From the NCBI GenBank assembly GCA_934589665.1, contig CAKTOJ010000020.1, forward strand, positions 1 to 21,647: a stretch of DNA of 21,647 bases. Direction: 5' to 3'. Source of the stretch: an uncultured Oscillospiraceae bacterium (GTDB lineage: Bacteria; Bacillota; Clostridia; Oscillospirales; Oscillospiraceae). The notes below the pieces were generated by a model, which worked only from the letters and a program-made list of their open reading frames with translations, was not told the DNA's origin and did not search any database. Numbering within the stretch: the first letter of the stretch is position 1; each line of letters starts with the position of its first letter. A program made the translations under genes and the position numbers. Shown here in pieces: positions 1-7,105 of the stretch.

Positions 1-1
1 C

Positions 2-43
2 TTTGTCGGCAACCGAAAGGAAACCTCCGGCTGGAAGCTGTAA
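2..43 (+). CDS. Possible C-terminal end of an upstream gene
   Basis: Frame 2 from the window edge reads 13 residues (FVGNRKETSGWKL) and stops at TAA 41-43. It may be the tail of a gene that begins outside the window. The peptide is too short to assign to a family. The only support is that the frame is open to the edge and that the next gene starts about 110 bases later. A chance open frame is equally possible. Confidence 0.3.
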   Translation, partial: FVGNRKETSGWKL

Positions 44-155
44 GCCATTCCTCTGTTTGCTCTGCGGCGCTTGACAGCGATGGTTATAATGGAAGTGTCA
101 TTTCCGTGCTCAAACTTTGGGCGGACATGAAAAAACACCATGGAGGGTCATGACC

Positions 156-731
156 ATGAGACCGGACGAACTGCTTGCCGCACTGCATACGGTGGAAAAG
201 CTGAAGGACACCACACGCCACTGCTACACCTCCGGTGGACGGCACGAAAGCGTTGCCGAACACAGCTGGCGTGCGGCACTGACAGCATTCTTTCTGCGCG
301 ATGAATTTCCGGACACGGATATGGACAGGGTCATTCAAATGTGTCTGATCCACGACCTTGGCGAGTGCTTCACAGGCGACATTCCCGCCTTTGACAAAAC
401 CGCGCAGGACGAGGACACGGAGGAACGGCTCCTCCATGCCTGGGTGGATACGCTTCCCTCTCCCTGCCGCGAGGAAATGCACGAGCTCTACCGCGAAATG
501 GCCGCGCTGGAAACGCGGGAAGCCAAGCTATACAAGGCCATCGACAAGCTGGAGGCCATCGTTTCGCACAACGAGTCCGATATTTCGACCTGGGAGCCGC
601 ACGAGTACGCGCTCAACCTGACCTACGGCACGGAAAACGCCGCCTTTTCCCCTTACCTGACGCAACTGCGCCAGCTGCTGCGTCAGGAGACGCTGGATAA
701 GATCGAACGTGAGGGCAGGCCAAACGAATAA
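156..731 (+). CDS. HD-domain phosphohydrolase (YfbR/HDDC2-like)
   Basis: This is a 191-residue soluble protein of the HD metal-dependent phosphohydrolase superfamily. The metal ligands can be placed as H36 in the EHSW motif, H66-D67 in IHDLGE, and D130 in KAIDKLEA, which is the H...HD...D pattern. The closest known pattern is YfbR/HDDC2, whose characterised members remove phosphate from 5'-deoxynucleotides; a role in nucleotide clean-up is inferred. I chose ATG 156 because GGAGG at 142-146 sits 9 bases upstream. ATG 150 would leave only 3 bases, and the frame is also open back to a TTG at 117. The gene stands alone and ends at a strong terminator. The exact substrate cannot be read from the sequence. 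Confidence 0.85.
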   Translation: MRPDELLAALHTVEKLKDTTRHCYTSGGRHESVAEHSWRAALTAFFLRDEFPDTDMDRVIQMCLIHDLGECFTGDIPAFDKTAQDEDTEERLLHAWVDTLPSPCREEMHELYREMAALETREAKLYKAIDKLEAIVSHNESDISTWEPHEYALNLTYGTENAAFSPYLTQLRQLLRQETLDKIEREGRPNE

Positions 732-771
732 TGCACCGCGATGCGTTCCGCGGCCTGCAGTATATTCTGAA

Positions 772-816
772 AAAAAGCGTCTCCGGTTTCCTGATGGGAA
801 ACCGGAGACGCTTTTT
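772..816. terminator. Bidirectional terminator between converging genes
   Basis: A 20-base left arm (772-791) pairs fully with 797-816 around a 5-base loop. The arms carry an A-run on the left and a T-run on the right, so the hairpin works on both strands. It serves the HD gene from the left and the cupin gene from the right. Confidence 0.93.
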
Positions 817-833
817 CTGTCTTCTTCCGCTTC

Positions 834-1265
834 TTACAGCTTTGCGTATTCCTCATCCGAAACCGGCTCGCACCATTCATTGCGGCAGTCCTCACCGGGG
901 ACCTCCACAGCAATGTGGGAGAACCAGCTGTCCTTTTTCGCGCCGTGCCAGTGCTTGACGTTAGCGGGGATCATCACAACGCTGCCCTCGTGCAGGCTGA
1001 CCGCCGCCTTGCCCTCCTCCTGATACCAGCCCTCGCCAGCCGTGCACAGCAGCAGCTGGCCGCCGCCCTTCGCGGCATGGTGGATGTGCCAGTTGTTGCG
1101 GCAGCCCGGCTCAAAGGTGACATTGGCAGCAAACAGGCCGCCTGCCGGATCGGTCAGCGGATTGAGAAAGGAATCGCCGACGAAGAATTTCGCATACGCC
1201 GTATTCGGCGCTCCGGTGCCGAAGGGATTGTTCGCTTCAAATGCGTCTCTGTTTTCATATTTCAT
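834..1265 (-). CDS. Cupin-domain protein
   Basis: This is a 143-residue single-domain cupin. The first cupin motif is visible as NNWHIHHAAKGGGQ followed by LLCTAGEGWYQEEGK. The second is GSVVMIPANVKHWHGA. The histidines in WHIHH and KHWHGA are the expected metal ligands. The WYQE/KHWHGA pattern is typical of small stand-alone cupins found next to carboxymuconolactone decarboxylases and reductases. Start ATG 1265 is preceded by GGAGG at 1276-1280; a longer frame from TTG 1298 would overlap the upstream gene and lacks a ribosome site. It lies 29 bases behind the RibD-C-like reductase and is probably the second gene of that MerR-controlled operon. The substrate is unknown. Confidence 0.88.
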   Translation of the reverse strand: MKYENRDAFEANNPFGTGAPNTAYAKFFVGDSFLNPLTDPAGGLFAANVTFEPGCRNNWHIHHAAKGGGQLLLCTAGEGWYQEEGKAAVSLHEGSVVMIPANVKHWHGAKKDSWFSHIAVEVPGEDCRNEWCEPVSDEEYAKL

Positions 1266-1294
1266 TGCTCTGATGCCTCCTGTATCGTTTTCGT

Positions 1295-1978
1295 TCAATG
1301 CTCCACATGATAGCGCAGCCAGACTGCACCGCTGCTGTACTGCTTCACGCTCTCGAGCGTGAGCGGCGTAACGCCGCGCTCCGCCGGCAGGCCGTCGAAT
1401 ACGGCGCTCATGCCGCCGCGCCCGTCGATGCCCGCGCCGATGAGGATGCTGACCTCATCGAGCAGTCCTGCGGCCAGAAAGCCCGCGTTGATATGCCCGC
1501 CGCCGACGACGGCCATGCGCTCCACGCCGAACTCCCGCGCAAGAAGCCCGCACGCGCGCCGGAGGTCAACATGCTCCTTTCCGCAGGCGATCCACGAAAT
1601 ATGGTTGCTCTCCAGATAGGCAAGGTATTCGCGGCCGGTCTGTTCGCTCGTCAGGATCAGCAGCGGCCGCCCGTCCTCTTCCTCCACGCTGTCCCAAAGC
1701 AATGTGCCGCGGGTATCGACCACAATCTCATAGCCCGCGGCATCCGACGCCTTGAAAAAGGCCTCCTGCCCCAGCGGCGTGTGTGTTTCGCTCTGAAAGC
1801 TGCCCGGACGCGCCATTTCCAGCTGCGCGGTCACGCGTCCGCTCACGCGCGTGGGCGCGTCAAGCCGGGCGATCGTGTCGTAATATTCCTGCACACCCGG
1901 CAGATGCTCGGTCATGGCGCAGTCGATGCGCCCGTCCACAGATGTCATCATGTGGCATATGATATAAGGCTTGTTCAT
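1295..1978 (-). CDS. RibD C-terminal/dihydrofolate-reductase-like reductase
   Basis: This 227-residue protein belongs to the RibD-C/DHFR-like NADPH-dependent reductase superfamily. Near the N-terminus it shows MMTSVDGRIDC, a family hallmark. In the middle are LDAPTRVSGRVTAQ and VVGGGHINAGFLAAGLLDE, and near the end is the cofactor-site GGG/LDEVSI region. It has no deaminase domain, so it is not a complete riboflavin-pathway RibD. Stand-alone members reduce diverse substrates, and the true one is not known here. A strong GGAGG lies at 1986-1990, just upstream of ATG 1978. It is the first gene of an operon with the downstream cupin and is read from the MerR-type promoter at 2048-2078, so induction by the adjacent MerR protein is inferred. 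Confidence 0.88.
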   Translation of the reverse strand: MNKPYIICHMMTSVDGRIDCAMTEHLPGVQEYYDTIARLDAPTRVSGRVTAQLEMARPGSFQSETHTPLGQEAFFKASDAAGYEIVVDTRGTLLWDSVEEEDGRPLLILTSEQTGREYLAYLESNHISWIACGKEHVDLRRACGLLAREFGVERMAVVGGGHINAGFLAAGLLDEVSILIGAGIDGRGGMSAVFDGLPAERGVTPLTLESVKQYSSGAVWLRYHVEH

Positions 1979-2000
1979 ATCTTGTCTCCTCCTTCAATGC

Positions 2001-2029
2001 TTGACAGCGGGAATGCCCCGCTGTATGAT
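2001..2029 (+). promoter_or_regulatory. Promoter of the merR-type gene at 2109
   Basis: TTGACA (2001-2006) and TATGAT (2024-2029) are separated by 17 bases, pointing right. Predicted transcription starts near 2036 and must cross the MerR operator at 2056-2075, so binding there could block it. The promoter lies inside the leader of the opposite-strand reductase transcript. Confidence 0.7.
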
Positions 2030-2047
2030 CTCTTAAAGTTCTTCTAT

Positions 2048-2078
2048 ACTCTACAACTTAAAGTATACTTTCAGTCAA
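2048..2078 (-). promoter_or_regulatory. MerR-type promoter and operator for the reductase-cupin operon
   Basis: On the minus strand, TTGACT (complement of 2073-2078) and TAGAGT (complement of 2048-2053) are 19 bases apart, the over-long spacer typical of MerR-activated promoters. Inside it lies the perfect palindrome AAAGTATACTTT (2060-2071), extendable to an imperfect 20-bp palindrome at 2056-2075. This is direct sequence evidence that the adjacent MerR protein controls the operon. Confidence 0.85.
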
Positions 2079-2108
2079 GTGGCAATTTGAAAAAAATCGG
2101 AGGTTTTC

Positions 2109-2573
2109 ATGGTCTATACGGTTGGCGAAATGGCAAAGCTGCTCGAGGTTCCCGCCTCCACGCTGCGCTACTACGATAAGGAAGGGCTGCTGCCCTTTGT
2201 GGAGCGCTCCTCCGGCGGAATCCGCATGTTCCGCGAATCGGACTTCGAGTGGCTTCAGGTCATCGGCTGCATGAAAAAGGCCGGCATGTCCATCCGCGAC
2301 ATCCGGCAGTATATCGAACTCGCGCTGCGCGGCGATGACACCATCGAAACCCGCCTTGCCATGTTCACGCACCAGCGCGAGGTGCTCCGCGCACAGATCG
2401 AGGAGATGCAGCACACGCTGGAGACCGTAGAGTACAAATGCTGGTACTACGAAGCAGCCAGGGCCGCCGGCAGCGTGGACGCGCTGCAAAGCATGGATGA
2501 ATCCGAGGTGCCTGAGTGCTTCCGCGCCATCCGCCGCGAGCTTCGCCGTCCCCCGGCCGAGCGCTCCCGCTGA
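2109..2573 (+). CDS. MerR-family transcriptional regulator
   Basis: This is a 154-residue MerR regulator. The N-terminal winged helix-turn-helix spans about residues 1-70 (YTVGEMAKLLEVPASTLRYY, then the KEGLLP wing and FEWLQVIGCMKKAGMSIRDI). A helical dimerisation segment and a C-terminal effector part of about 70 residues follow. It has no paired-cysteine metal-binding loop like that of MerR or CueR, so a redox, aldehyde or small-molecule signal is more likely than a heavy metal; that is inference. GGAGG at 2099-2103 precedes ATG 2109. It faces the reductase-cupin operon across a shared control region with a 19-bp-spacer promoter, so it is the likely activator of that operon and a likely autoregulator. 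Confidence 0.95.
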   Translation: MVYTVGEMAKLLEVPASTLRYYDKEGLLPFVERSSGGIRMFRESDFEWLQVIGCMKKAGMSIRDIRQYIELALRGDDTIETRLAMFTHQREVLRAQIEEMQHTLETVEYKCWYYEAARAAGSVDALQSMDESEVPECFRAIRRELRRPPAERSR

Positions 2574-2618
2574 GTCCAGCTTCAAAAAATGCATCCATCC
2601 CGCATGCGCTAAAAAGGA

Positions 2619-2648
2619 TTGGCATTTCCGTACCGGTGGATGTATAAT
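2619..2648 (+). promoter_or_regulatory. Promoter of the zinc-ribbon/antiporter/CDF/Sir2 operon
   Basis: TTGGCA (2619-2624) and a perfect TATAAT (2643-2648) are 18 bases apart, giving a leader of about 30 bases before ATG 2686. It is the only good promoter seen ahead of the four closely packed genes that end at 6538. Confidence 0.8.
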
Positions 2649-2685
2649 GAAAACAGACTATCACTTCTTAACGGAGGATTTCCAT

Positions 2686-3297
2686 ATGAAAGAGGAAATG
2701 CGCTCGATCGGGTATCTCTGCCCGCACTGCAAAAAGCCCGTCAAACAGCTCCGCTCCCGCTTCGCCCTCGCCGCTTCCGGCGCGATCGTGCAGTGCGAGT
2801 GCGGCAAGAGCGAGCTTCAAATCGACTTCGACGGTGAAAAATTCCGCATCAGCGTTCCCTGCGGCGTCTGCGGTGAAGAGCATCTGGCCGAGTGCGGCGC
2901 CGAAAGCCTGCTCAAGGGCGAGGGCATCGGCCTTGCCTGCCCGAAAACGTCGGAGCTGTGCTGCTTCATCGGTGAAGACTACGCCGTTGAGCGCGCGCTT
3001 GAGCAGCTTCAGATCACGGCGGAAAAGCAGGCCGCACAGGGCGATTCACCCGAGACGTTCACCGATACAGTCATTATGTACGAAGTTCTCTCGGAATTAA
3101 AGGAGATCGCCGCACGGCCGCACGGCATCACCTGCAGGTGCGGCAGCGAGCGTTACCGGATGCAGGTCCGGCCCGCCGCCGTCGACCTGATCTGCGAGGA
3201 CTGCGGGGCAAAGCTGCGCATCGGCGCGGCGACGGACGAGGATCTTGACCGTCTGTGCTGCCACATGACACTGCAAATTCCGGGAAAGCGAGGATAA
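2686..3297 (+). CDS. Zinc-ribbon protein of unknown function
   Basis: This 203-residue soluble protein has five cysteine pairs or clusters: CPHC near residue 12, CECG near 37, CGVCG near 60, CRCG near 150 and CEDCG near 170. The arrangement suggests at least two zinc ribbons, one in each half, joined by a helical stretch (about residues 100-145). There is no catalytic motif, signal peptide or membrane segment, and I do not recognise a named family. ATG 2686 is supported by GGAGG at 2673-2677 with 8-base spacing; the frame continues upstream to 2497 but runs across the promoter. It is the first gene of an operon with two cation transporters, 6 bases ahead of the antiporter. A metal- or redox-linked accessory role is possible but unproven. 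Confidence 0.8.
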   Translation: MKEEMRSIGYLCPHCKKPVKQLRSRFALAASGAIVQCECGKSELQIDFDGEKFRISVPCGVCGEEHLAECGAESLLKGEGIGLACPKTSELCCFIGEDYAVERALEQLQITAEKQAAQGDSPETFTDTVIMYEVLSELKEIAARPHGITCRCGSERYRMQVRPAAVDLICEDCGAKLRIGAATDEDLDRLCCHMTLQIPGKRG

Positions 3298-3303
3298 CTC
3301 CTG

Positions 3304-4641
3304 ATGGCTTCCGTCGTCTGCTTTCTTCTCTTTCTCGCAGCCATGCTGTCCTGCCTGATCCGCGGCTTTTCCCTTGCGTGGGCGCTGCTCTTTGCACTCT
3401 CGCTCTTTTTTGTCCTTGGCCTAAAGCGCGGCTACAGCGCAGGTGTGCTTGCCAAAATGGCATGGAGCAAAATGCCGAAGAGCATGATCGTGCTGCGCAT
3501 TCTCTTTTTCATCGGCCTGCTCACCGGACTGTGGCGCTCGTGCGGCACCATCGCTTTCTTTATTTACTATGGCATCCGCATCATCACGCCGCAGCTGTTC
3601 CTGCTCGTGGCCTTCCTGCTGACGGTCATCGTCAGCTATGCTCTCGGCACCTCGTTCGGTGTAGCGGGCACGGTGGGCGTCGTGCTCATGACGCTTGCCC
3701 GCTCCGGCGGCGTGAGTGAGATCGTAACCGCCGGCGTGATCCTCTCCGGTATCTACTTCGGCGACCGCGGCGCGCCGACCTCGTCGTGCGCCAGCCTTGT
3801 CGCCGCGCTGACGGAAACCGACCTTTACGGCAATGTCCGCCGCATGTTCAAAACAGCGGCCCTTCCCTATGCGCTCTGCCTGGCGGTCTACACCGTGCTC
3901 TCATTCCGCAACCCGATCACCACCGTGGACGAGACGATGTTCCATGCGCTTGAGGAAAGCTTTGTCATCTCCCCATGGGCGCTTCTCCCCGCGCTTATCA
4001 TGCTGGTTCTGCCGCTTTTACGCGTGCCGATTCGTACAGCCATGGCCATCAGCGCCGCGCTGTCCTTTTTCTTCACCGTCACGATACAGGGCGGCGGTGT
4101 GCTCGACACGCTCCGCGTCATGGTTCTCGGCTATCACCCGACGGAGGGCGTGCTGGCCTCCGTGATCTCCGGCGGCGGACTCATCAGCATGAAAACGCCG
4201 CTTTTGATGATCCCGCTTGCCGCTTTTTATACCGGCATTCTCGATGGGACCGATGTGCTCAAGCCCGCGCAGGCCCTTCTGCAAAGGGTTTCTGACCGCA
4301 TTGGCCGTTTCCCCACCATGGTGCTTTTAAGCGTCCCTGCCTCCATGGTTCTGTGCAACCAGACCATCGTCGTTATGATCGAGCATGAGCTTGTCGATGC
4401 AGTCTACGCCAGAGACGGTGCTGAGCATGAGGAGCTTGCCATGGATCTTGCAAACTCCGGTGTTATGATCGCCGGGCTGATCCCGTGGTGCATTGCCTGC
4501 TCCGTTCCCCTCAGCGCGCTGGAGGTCAGTGCAGCCGCAGTGCCCTACGCCTGCCTGCTCTATCTTGTTCCGCTGTGCTACCTGTTCACCAAGCGCTTTT
4601 TCTTCCCTGCAAAATCAAAAGGAAGCGAGAAAATCCTATGA
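3304..4641 (+). CDS. NhaC-type Na+/H+ antiporter family membrane protein
   Basis: This is a 445-residue, highly hydrophobic protein with about 11-12 predicted membrane segments and no signal peptide. Family features include the conserved stretch GIYFGDRGAPTSSCASLVAA around residue 155, matching the GD..SP/TS signature of NhaC-like transporters, and a second half-repeat containing ISGGGLISMKTP and DLANSGVMIAGLIPW. NhaC family members exchange Na+ or organic ions for protons across the cytoplasmic membrane; the ion is not certain here. Its ATG lies 6 bases after the zinc-ribbon gene, with a ribosome site (GCGAGG) inside that gene's end. Its stop overlaps the start of the next gene by 4 bases (ATGA), indicating translational coupling. 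Confidence 0.88.
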   Translation: MASVVCFLLFLAAMLSCLIRGFSLAWALLFALSLFFVLGLKRGYSAGVLAKMAWSKMPKSMIVLRILFFIGLLTGLWRSCGTIAFFIYYGIRIITPQLFLLVAFLLTVIVSYALGTSFGVAGTVGVVLMTLARSGGVSEIVTAGVILSGIYFGDRGAPTSSCASLVAALTETDLYGNVRRMFKTAALPYALCLAVYTVLSFRNPITTVDETMFHALEESFVISPWALLPALIMLVLPLLRVPIRTAMAISAALSFFFTVTIQGGGVLDTLRVMVLGYHPTEGVLASVISGGGLISMKTPLLMIPLAAFYTGILDGTDVLKPAQALLQRVSDRIGRFPTMVLLSVPASMVLCNQTIVVMIEHELVDAVYARDGAEHEELAMDLANSGVMIAGLIPWCIACSVPLSALEVSAAAVPYACLLYLVPLCYLFTKRFFFPAKSKGSEKIL

Positions 4642-5807
4642 TTGCTCTGCTCGCGCGAACCTTTATCAAAAGCAGTGCCGACGTCTCCTCGCCTGCCGTT
4701 CGTCAGGCCTACGGCGTGCTTTGCGGCACGGTCGGCATCTGCCTGAATCTTCTGCTCTTCGCACTCAAGCTGCTTGCCGGCACGCTCTCCGGCTCCATCG
4801 CCATCACCGCCGACGCCTTCAACAACCTCTCCGACGCGGGCGCAAGCATCGTTACGCTGCTCGGCTTCAAGCTGGCCGGTCAGAAGCCCGATCCCGAACA
4901 CCCCTTCGGTCATGGTCGGCTGGAGTATATTTCCGGTCTGATCGTCTCCATGGTCATTCTGCTCATGGGCCTTGAACTGGCCAAAAGTGCCGTGGAGAAG
5001 ATCCTCCACCCCGCGGCGGTGGAATTCACGCTCCTCACCGGCGCGATCCTGCTTGTCTCCATTCTCGTCAAGCTCTATATGTATCTCTATAACCGCACAA
5101 CCGGGAAAAAGATCCGTTCCGCCGCGATGGAGGCCACAGCCATGGACAGTCTGTCCGACTGCGCCGCCACCGCCGCTGTCCTTGCCTCAACGCTCATCGG
5201 CCATTTCACCGCGCTGCGGATCGACGGCTGGTGCGGTATTGTCGTCGCGCTGCTCGTCCTCTGGGCCGGGCTTCAGGCCGCGCGCGACACCATCTCTCCG
5301 CTGCTCGGGCAGCCGCCCGCACCGGAATTTGTCCGCCGCGTGGAGCAGATCGTGCTCTCCTCGCCGCACATCCGCGGCATCCATGATCTGGTTGTTCACG
5401 ACTACGGTCCGGGCCGTGTGATGGTCTCGCTGCACGCAGAGGTTCCCGCCCACGGCGATATTCTGGAGATGCACGACGAAATCGACAACGCCGAGCAGGC
5501 CCTGCGCCGCGAGCTCGGGTGTGAGGCCGTGATCCATATGGACCCTATCGTAACCGACGATGCCGTCACCCGCGACACGCGTGAGAAAATCGCCCAGCTC
5601 GTCAAAAATATCGATGAGACGATCACCATTCACGACTTCCGCATGGTCACCGGTCCCACGCACACGAATGTTATTTTTGATGCGGTGGTGCCCTTCGGCT
5701 TCCGCCTGAGCGACCGCGAGGTCGCACAGGAGATCTGCGACGCCGTCAAGACGCTGGACGGACGTTATTTTGCCGTCGTCCAGATCGACAAGGATTACAC
5801 CAAATAG
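4638..5807 (+). CDS. Cation diffusion facilitator (CDF) family exporter, Mn2+-type site pattern
   Basis: This is a 389-residue CDF protein. The transmembrane part spans about residues 25-215 with six predicted helices, and the C-terminal cytoplasmic domain spans about 220-300 (ferredoxin-like, HDLVVHDYGPG). A further roughly 80-residue extension (about 305-389) is typical of the longer MntE/YdfM-like branch. The transport-site residues read N62-x3-D66 in TM2 (ADAFNNLSDAG) and D170-x3-D174 in TM5 (AMDSLSDCAAT). An N/D + D/D set instead of D/D + H/D is the pattern described for Mn2+-exporting CDFs such as MntE; manganese export is therefore inferred. The start overlaps the antiporter stop by 4 bases, so the two transporters are probably coordinately made. 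Confidence 0.93.
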   Translation: MIALLARTFIKSSADVSSPAVRQAYGVLCGTVGICLNLLLFALKLLAGTLSGSIAITADAFNNLSDAGASIVTLLGFKLAGQKPDPEHPFGHGRLEYISGLIVSMVILLMGLELAKSAVEKILHPAAVEFTLLTGAILLVSILVKLYMYLYNRTTGKKIRSAAMEATAMDSLSDCAATAAVLASTLIGHFTALRIDGWCGIVVALLVLWAGLQAARDTISPLLGQPPAPEFVRRVEQIVLSSPHIRGIHDLVVHDYGPGRVMVSLHAEVPAHGDILEMHDEIDNAEQALRRELGCEAVIHMDPIVTDDAVTRDTREKIAQLVKNIDETITIHDFRMVTGPTHTNVIFDAVVPFGFRLSDREVAQEICDAVKTLDGRYFAVVQIDKDYTK

Positions 5808-5821
5808 AAAGGACACATAAT

Positions 5822-6538
5822 ATGACGGATGAAATCAAACGGCTCAAAGAGCTCGTCGACGGCAGCAGCCGCATTGTTTTCTTCGGCGGCGCCGGCGTTT
5901 CGACCGAAAGCGGCATCCCTGACTTTCGCAGCACCGATGGACTCTATCATCAGCAGTGGGACGTTCCCCCCGAAACGATTCTGAGTCACACCTACTACGA
6001 GCGCTATCCCGAGAAGTTCTTTGCCTTCTATCGCGCCAAGCTCCTCTGTCCCGGTGCAAAGCCGAACGCCGCGCATCTGAAGCTTGCGGAATGGGAGCGC
6101 GCGGGCAAGCTGCGGGCGGTCATCACGCAGAACATTGACGGGCTCCATCAGGCCGCCGGCAGCCGGGAGGTGCTTGAGCTCCACGGCAGCGTTCTGCGCA
6201 ACTACTGTGAGAAATGCGGCAAATTCTACGGCATAGACGACATTCTGCGCTCCACCGGTGTGCCGCACTGCTCCTGCGGCGGCCGCATCAAGCCGGATGT
6301 CGTGCTCTACGAAGAAGGGCTGGATGAAACGACGCTTATGAAAGCTGTGAGGTATATTTCCGAGGCCGACATGCTCATCATCGCCGGCACCTCGCTGGCG
6401 GTCTATCCCGCTGCCGGGCTGATCGATTACTACCGTGGACACAAGCTGGTCGTCATTAACAAAACGCCTCTGCGCGGCGATCTGCGCGCAAATCTCATCA
6501 TCACAGGAGCCGTCGGCGAGGCGCTCTCACAGCTATAA
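5822..6538 (+). CDS. cobB: NAD-dependent protein deacylase, Sir2 family
   Basis: This 238-residue Sir2 enzyme removes acyl groups from lysines in proteins, using NAD+. Visible motifs are GAGVSTESGIPDFRS (about residues 24-37, NAD binding), TQNIDGLH (102-109) and the catalytic histidine H121 in LELHGS. Four structural zinc cysteines are present as C129/C132 and C150/C152. The length is normal for bacterial class U/M-type sirtuins, and no key residue is missing. ATG 5822 follows AAAGGAC with 14 bases between this gene and the CDF stop, so it is the last gene of the operon that starts at 2686. Its presence behind cation transporters suggests co-expression but not a proven shared pathway. No clear hairpin terminator follows; a T-rich stretch lies at 6575-6590. 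Confidence 0.95.
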   Translation: MTDEIKRLKELVDGSSRIVFFGGAGVSTESGIPDFRSTDGLYHQQWDVPPETILSHTYYERYPEKFFAFYRAKLLCPGAKPNAAHLKLAEWERAGKLRAVITQNIDGLHQAAGSREVLELHGSVLRNYCEKCGKFYGIDDILRSTGVPHCSCGGRIKPDVVLYEEGLDETTLMKAVRYISEADMLIIAGTSLAVYPAAGLIDYYRGHKLVVINKTPLRGDLRANLIITGAVGEALSQL

Positions 6539-6600
6539 GTTCAGCTTTTAGCCCATCCTGAATTCGACGCAAAAACTTTTTCTTTTTCCTCATAAAAAGG

Positions 6601-6630
6601 TTGACATTTGCGCCCAAACAGGCTTATAAT
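6601..6630 (+). promoter_or_regulatory. Consensus promoter of the tRNA-Leu pair
   Basis: A perfect TTGACA (6601-6606) and a perfect TATAAT (6625-6630) are 18 bases apart. The predicted start is near 6637, about 27 bases before the first tRNA. The gap between the tRNAs (23 bases) has no promoter, so both are read together. Confidence 0.9.
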
Positions 6631-6663
6631 AGCAAAGCGGTCGTTTGAGAGGCTGATGAAAAT

Positions 6664-6750
6664 GCGGGTGTGCTGGAATTGGCAGACAGGCTAGCTTGAG
6701 GTGCTAGTGTTCGTATGGACGTGCGGGTTCAAGTCCCGCCATCCGCACCA
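6664..6750 (+). tRNA. tRNA-Leu (anticodon GAG)
   Basis: This is an 87-base class II tRNA with encoded CCA. The acceptor stem GCGGGTG (6664-6670) pairs with CATCCGC (6740-6746), followed by A and CCA. The anticodon stem CTAGC/GCTAG encloses loop TTGAGGT, giving anticodon GAG for CUC/CUU leucine codons. It has the long variable arm expected of leucine tRNAs and the T-arm GCGGGTTCAAGTCCCGC. Confidence 0.96.
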
Positions 6751-6773
6751 TCTTTTCTTCTAAGGCTGCTTAT

Positions 6774-6861
6774 GCGCGAGTGGTGGAATTGGCAGACTCG
6801 CTAGATTCAGGTTCTAGTGTCCTTTACGGACGTGCGGGTTCAAGTCCCGCCTCGCGCACCA
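6774..6861 (+). tRNA. tRNA-Leu (anticodon CAG)
   Basis: This is an 88-base class II tRNA with encoded CCA. The acceptor stem GCGCGAG (6774-6780) pairs with CTCGCGC (6851-6857). The anticodon stem CTAGA/TCTAG encloses loop TTCAGGT, giving anticodon CAG for CUG. The T-arm is identical to that of the preceding tRNA-Leu, so the two are likely related by tandem duplication and later divergence of anticodon and acceptor stem. Confidence 0.96.
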
Positions 6862-6866
6862 AGATG

Positions 6867-6904
6867 CCACCGTAATCTTGAGAGAATTACGGTGGTGTTT
6901 TTCT
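6867..6904 (+). terminator. Terminator of the tRNA-Leu operon
   Basis: The 10-bp stem CCACCGTAAT (6867-6876) / ATTACGGTGG (6886-6895) has a 9-base loop and is followed by TGTTTTTCT. It starts 6 bases after the second tRNA. Confidence 0.88.
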
Positions 6905-6955
6905 ATGTATAGCTCCCTTGATGTAAGCTTTTCAGCTGTCTTAGCTTATAAATTG

Positions 6956-6998
6956 ATCCCGCTGCTGAGCTATTCCGCAGCGGGATTTCCGTTTTTCT
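6956..6998 (+). terminator. Second hairpin with T-tract downstream of the tRNA operon
   Basis: A perfect 10-bp stem, ATCCCGCTGC (6956-6965) / GCAGCGGGAT (6977-6986), has an 11-base loop and is followed by TTCCGTTTTT. It is probably a back-up terminator or the remnant of a lost gene's terminator, since no gene lies between it and the tRNA terminator. Confidence 0.6.
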
Positions 6999-7055
6999 AT
7001 GCTTTTCTGCCGTAGGCGCTGCCAATCGTTAAACTTATGGGTATAATAAAATGAG

Positions 7056-7102
7056 AACAGCGCCCAACTATCAGACCGCTTGATAGCTGGGCGTTGTTTT
7101 TT
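7056..7102. terminator. Hairpin terminator at the end of the reductase locus
   Basis: An imperfect 18-bp stem (7056-7073 with 7081-7098, one A/C mismatch) with a 7-base loop is followed on the plus strand by a T-run. On the minus strand it is followed by a T-rich stretch (CATTTTATT). It lies right behind the stop of the minus-strand gene remnant at 7106 and probably terminated that operon. Confidence 0.72.
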
Positions 7103-7105
7103 CGT

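Noticed and set aside
71..90. TTGACA ... TATAAT as a standard promoter for the HD gene
   Set aside because: The two boxes are only 8 bases apart, far from the 16-19 needed.
1298..2179. 293-residue open frame on the plus strand opposite the reductase gene
   Set aside because: It is antisense to a well-supported gene, lacks family motifs and a ribosome site, and is a by-product of high-GC codon use.
6831..6861. 3' end of tRNA-Leu as an attachment site for an integrated island
   Set aside because: I found no second copy of the tRNA 3' end in the window other than in the neighbouring tRNA-Leu, and no integrase.
7042..7102. Possible small RNA: TATAAT at 7042-7047 followed by a strong hairpin and T-run
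   Set aside because: No -35 is seen and the hairpin is better explained as the terminator of the adjacent minus-strand genes.
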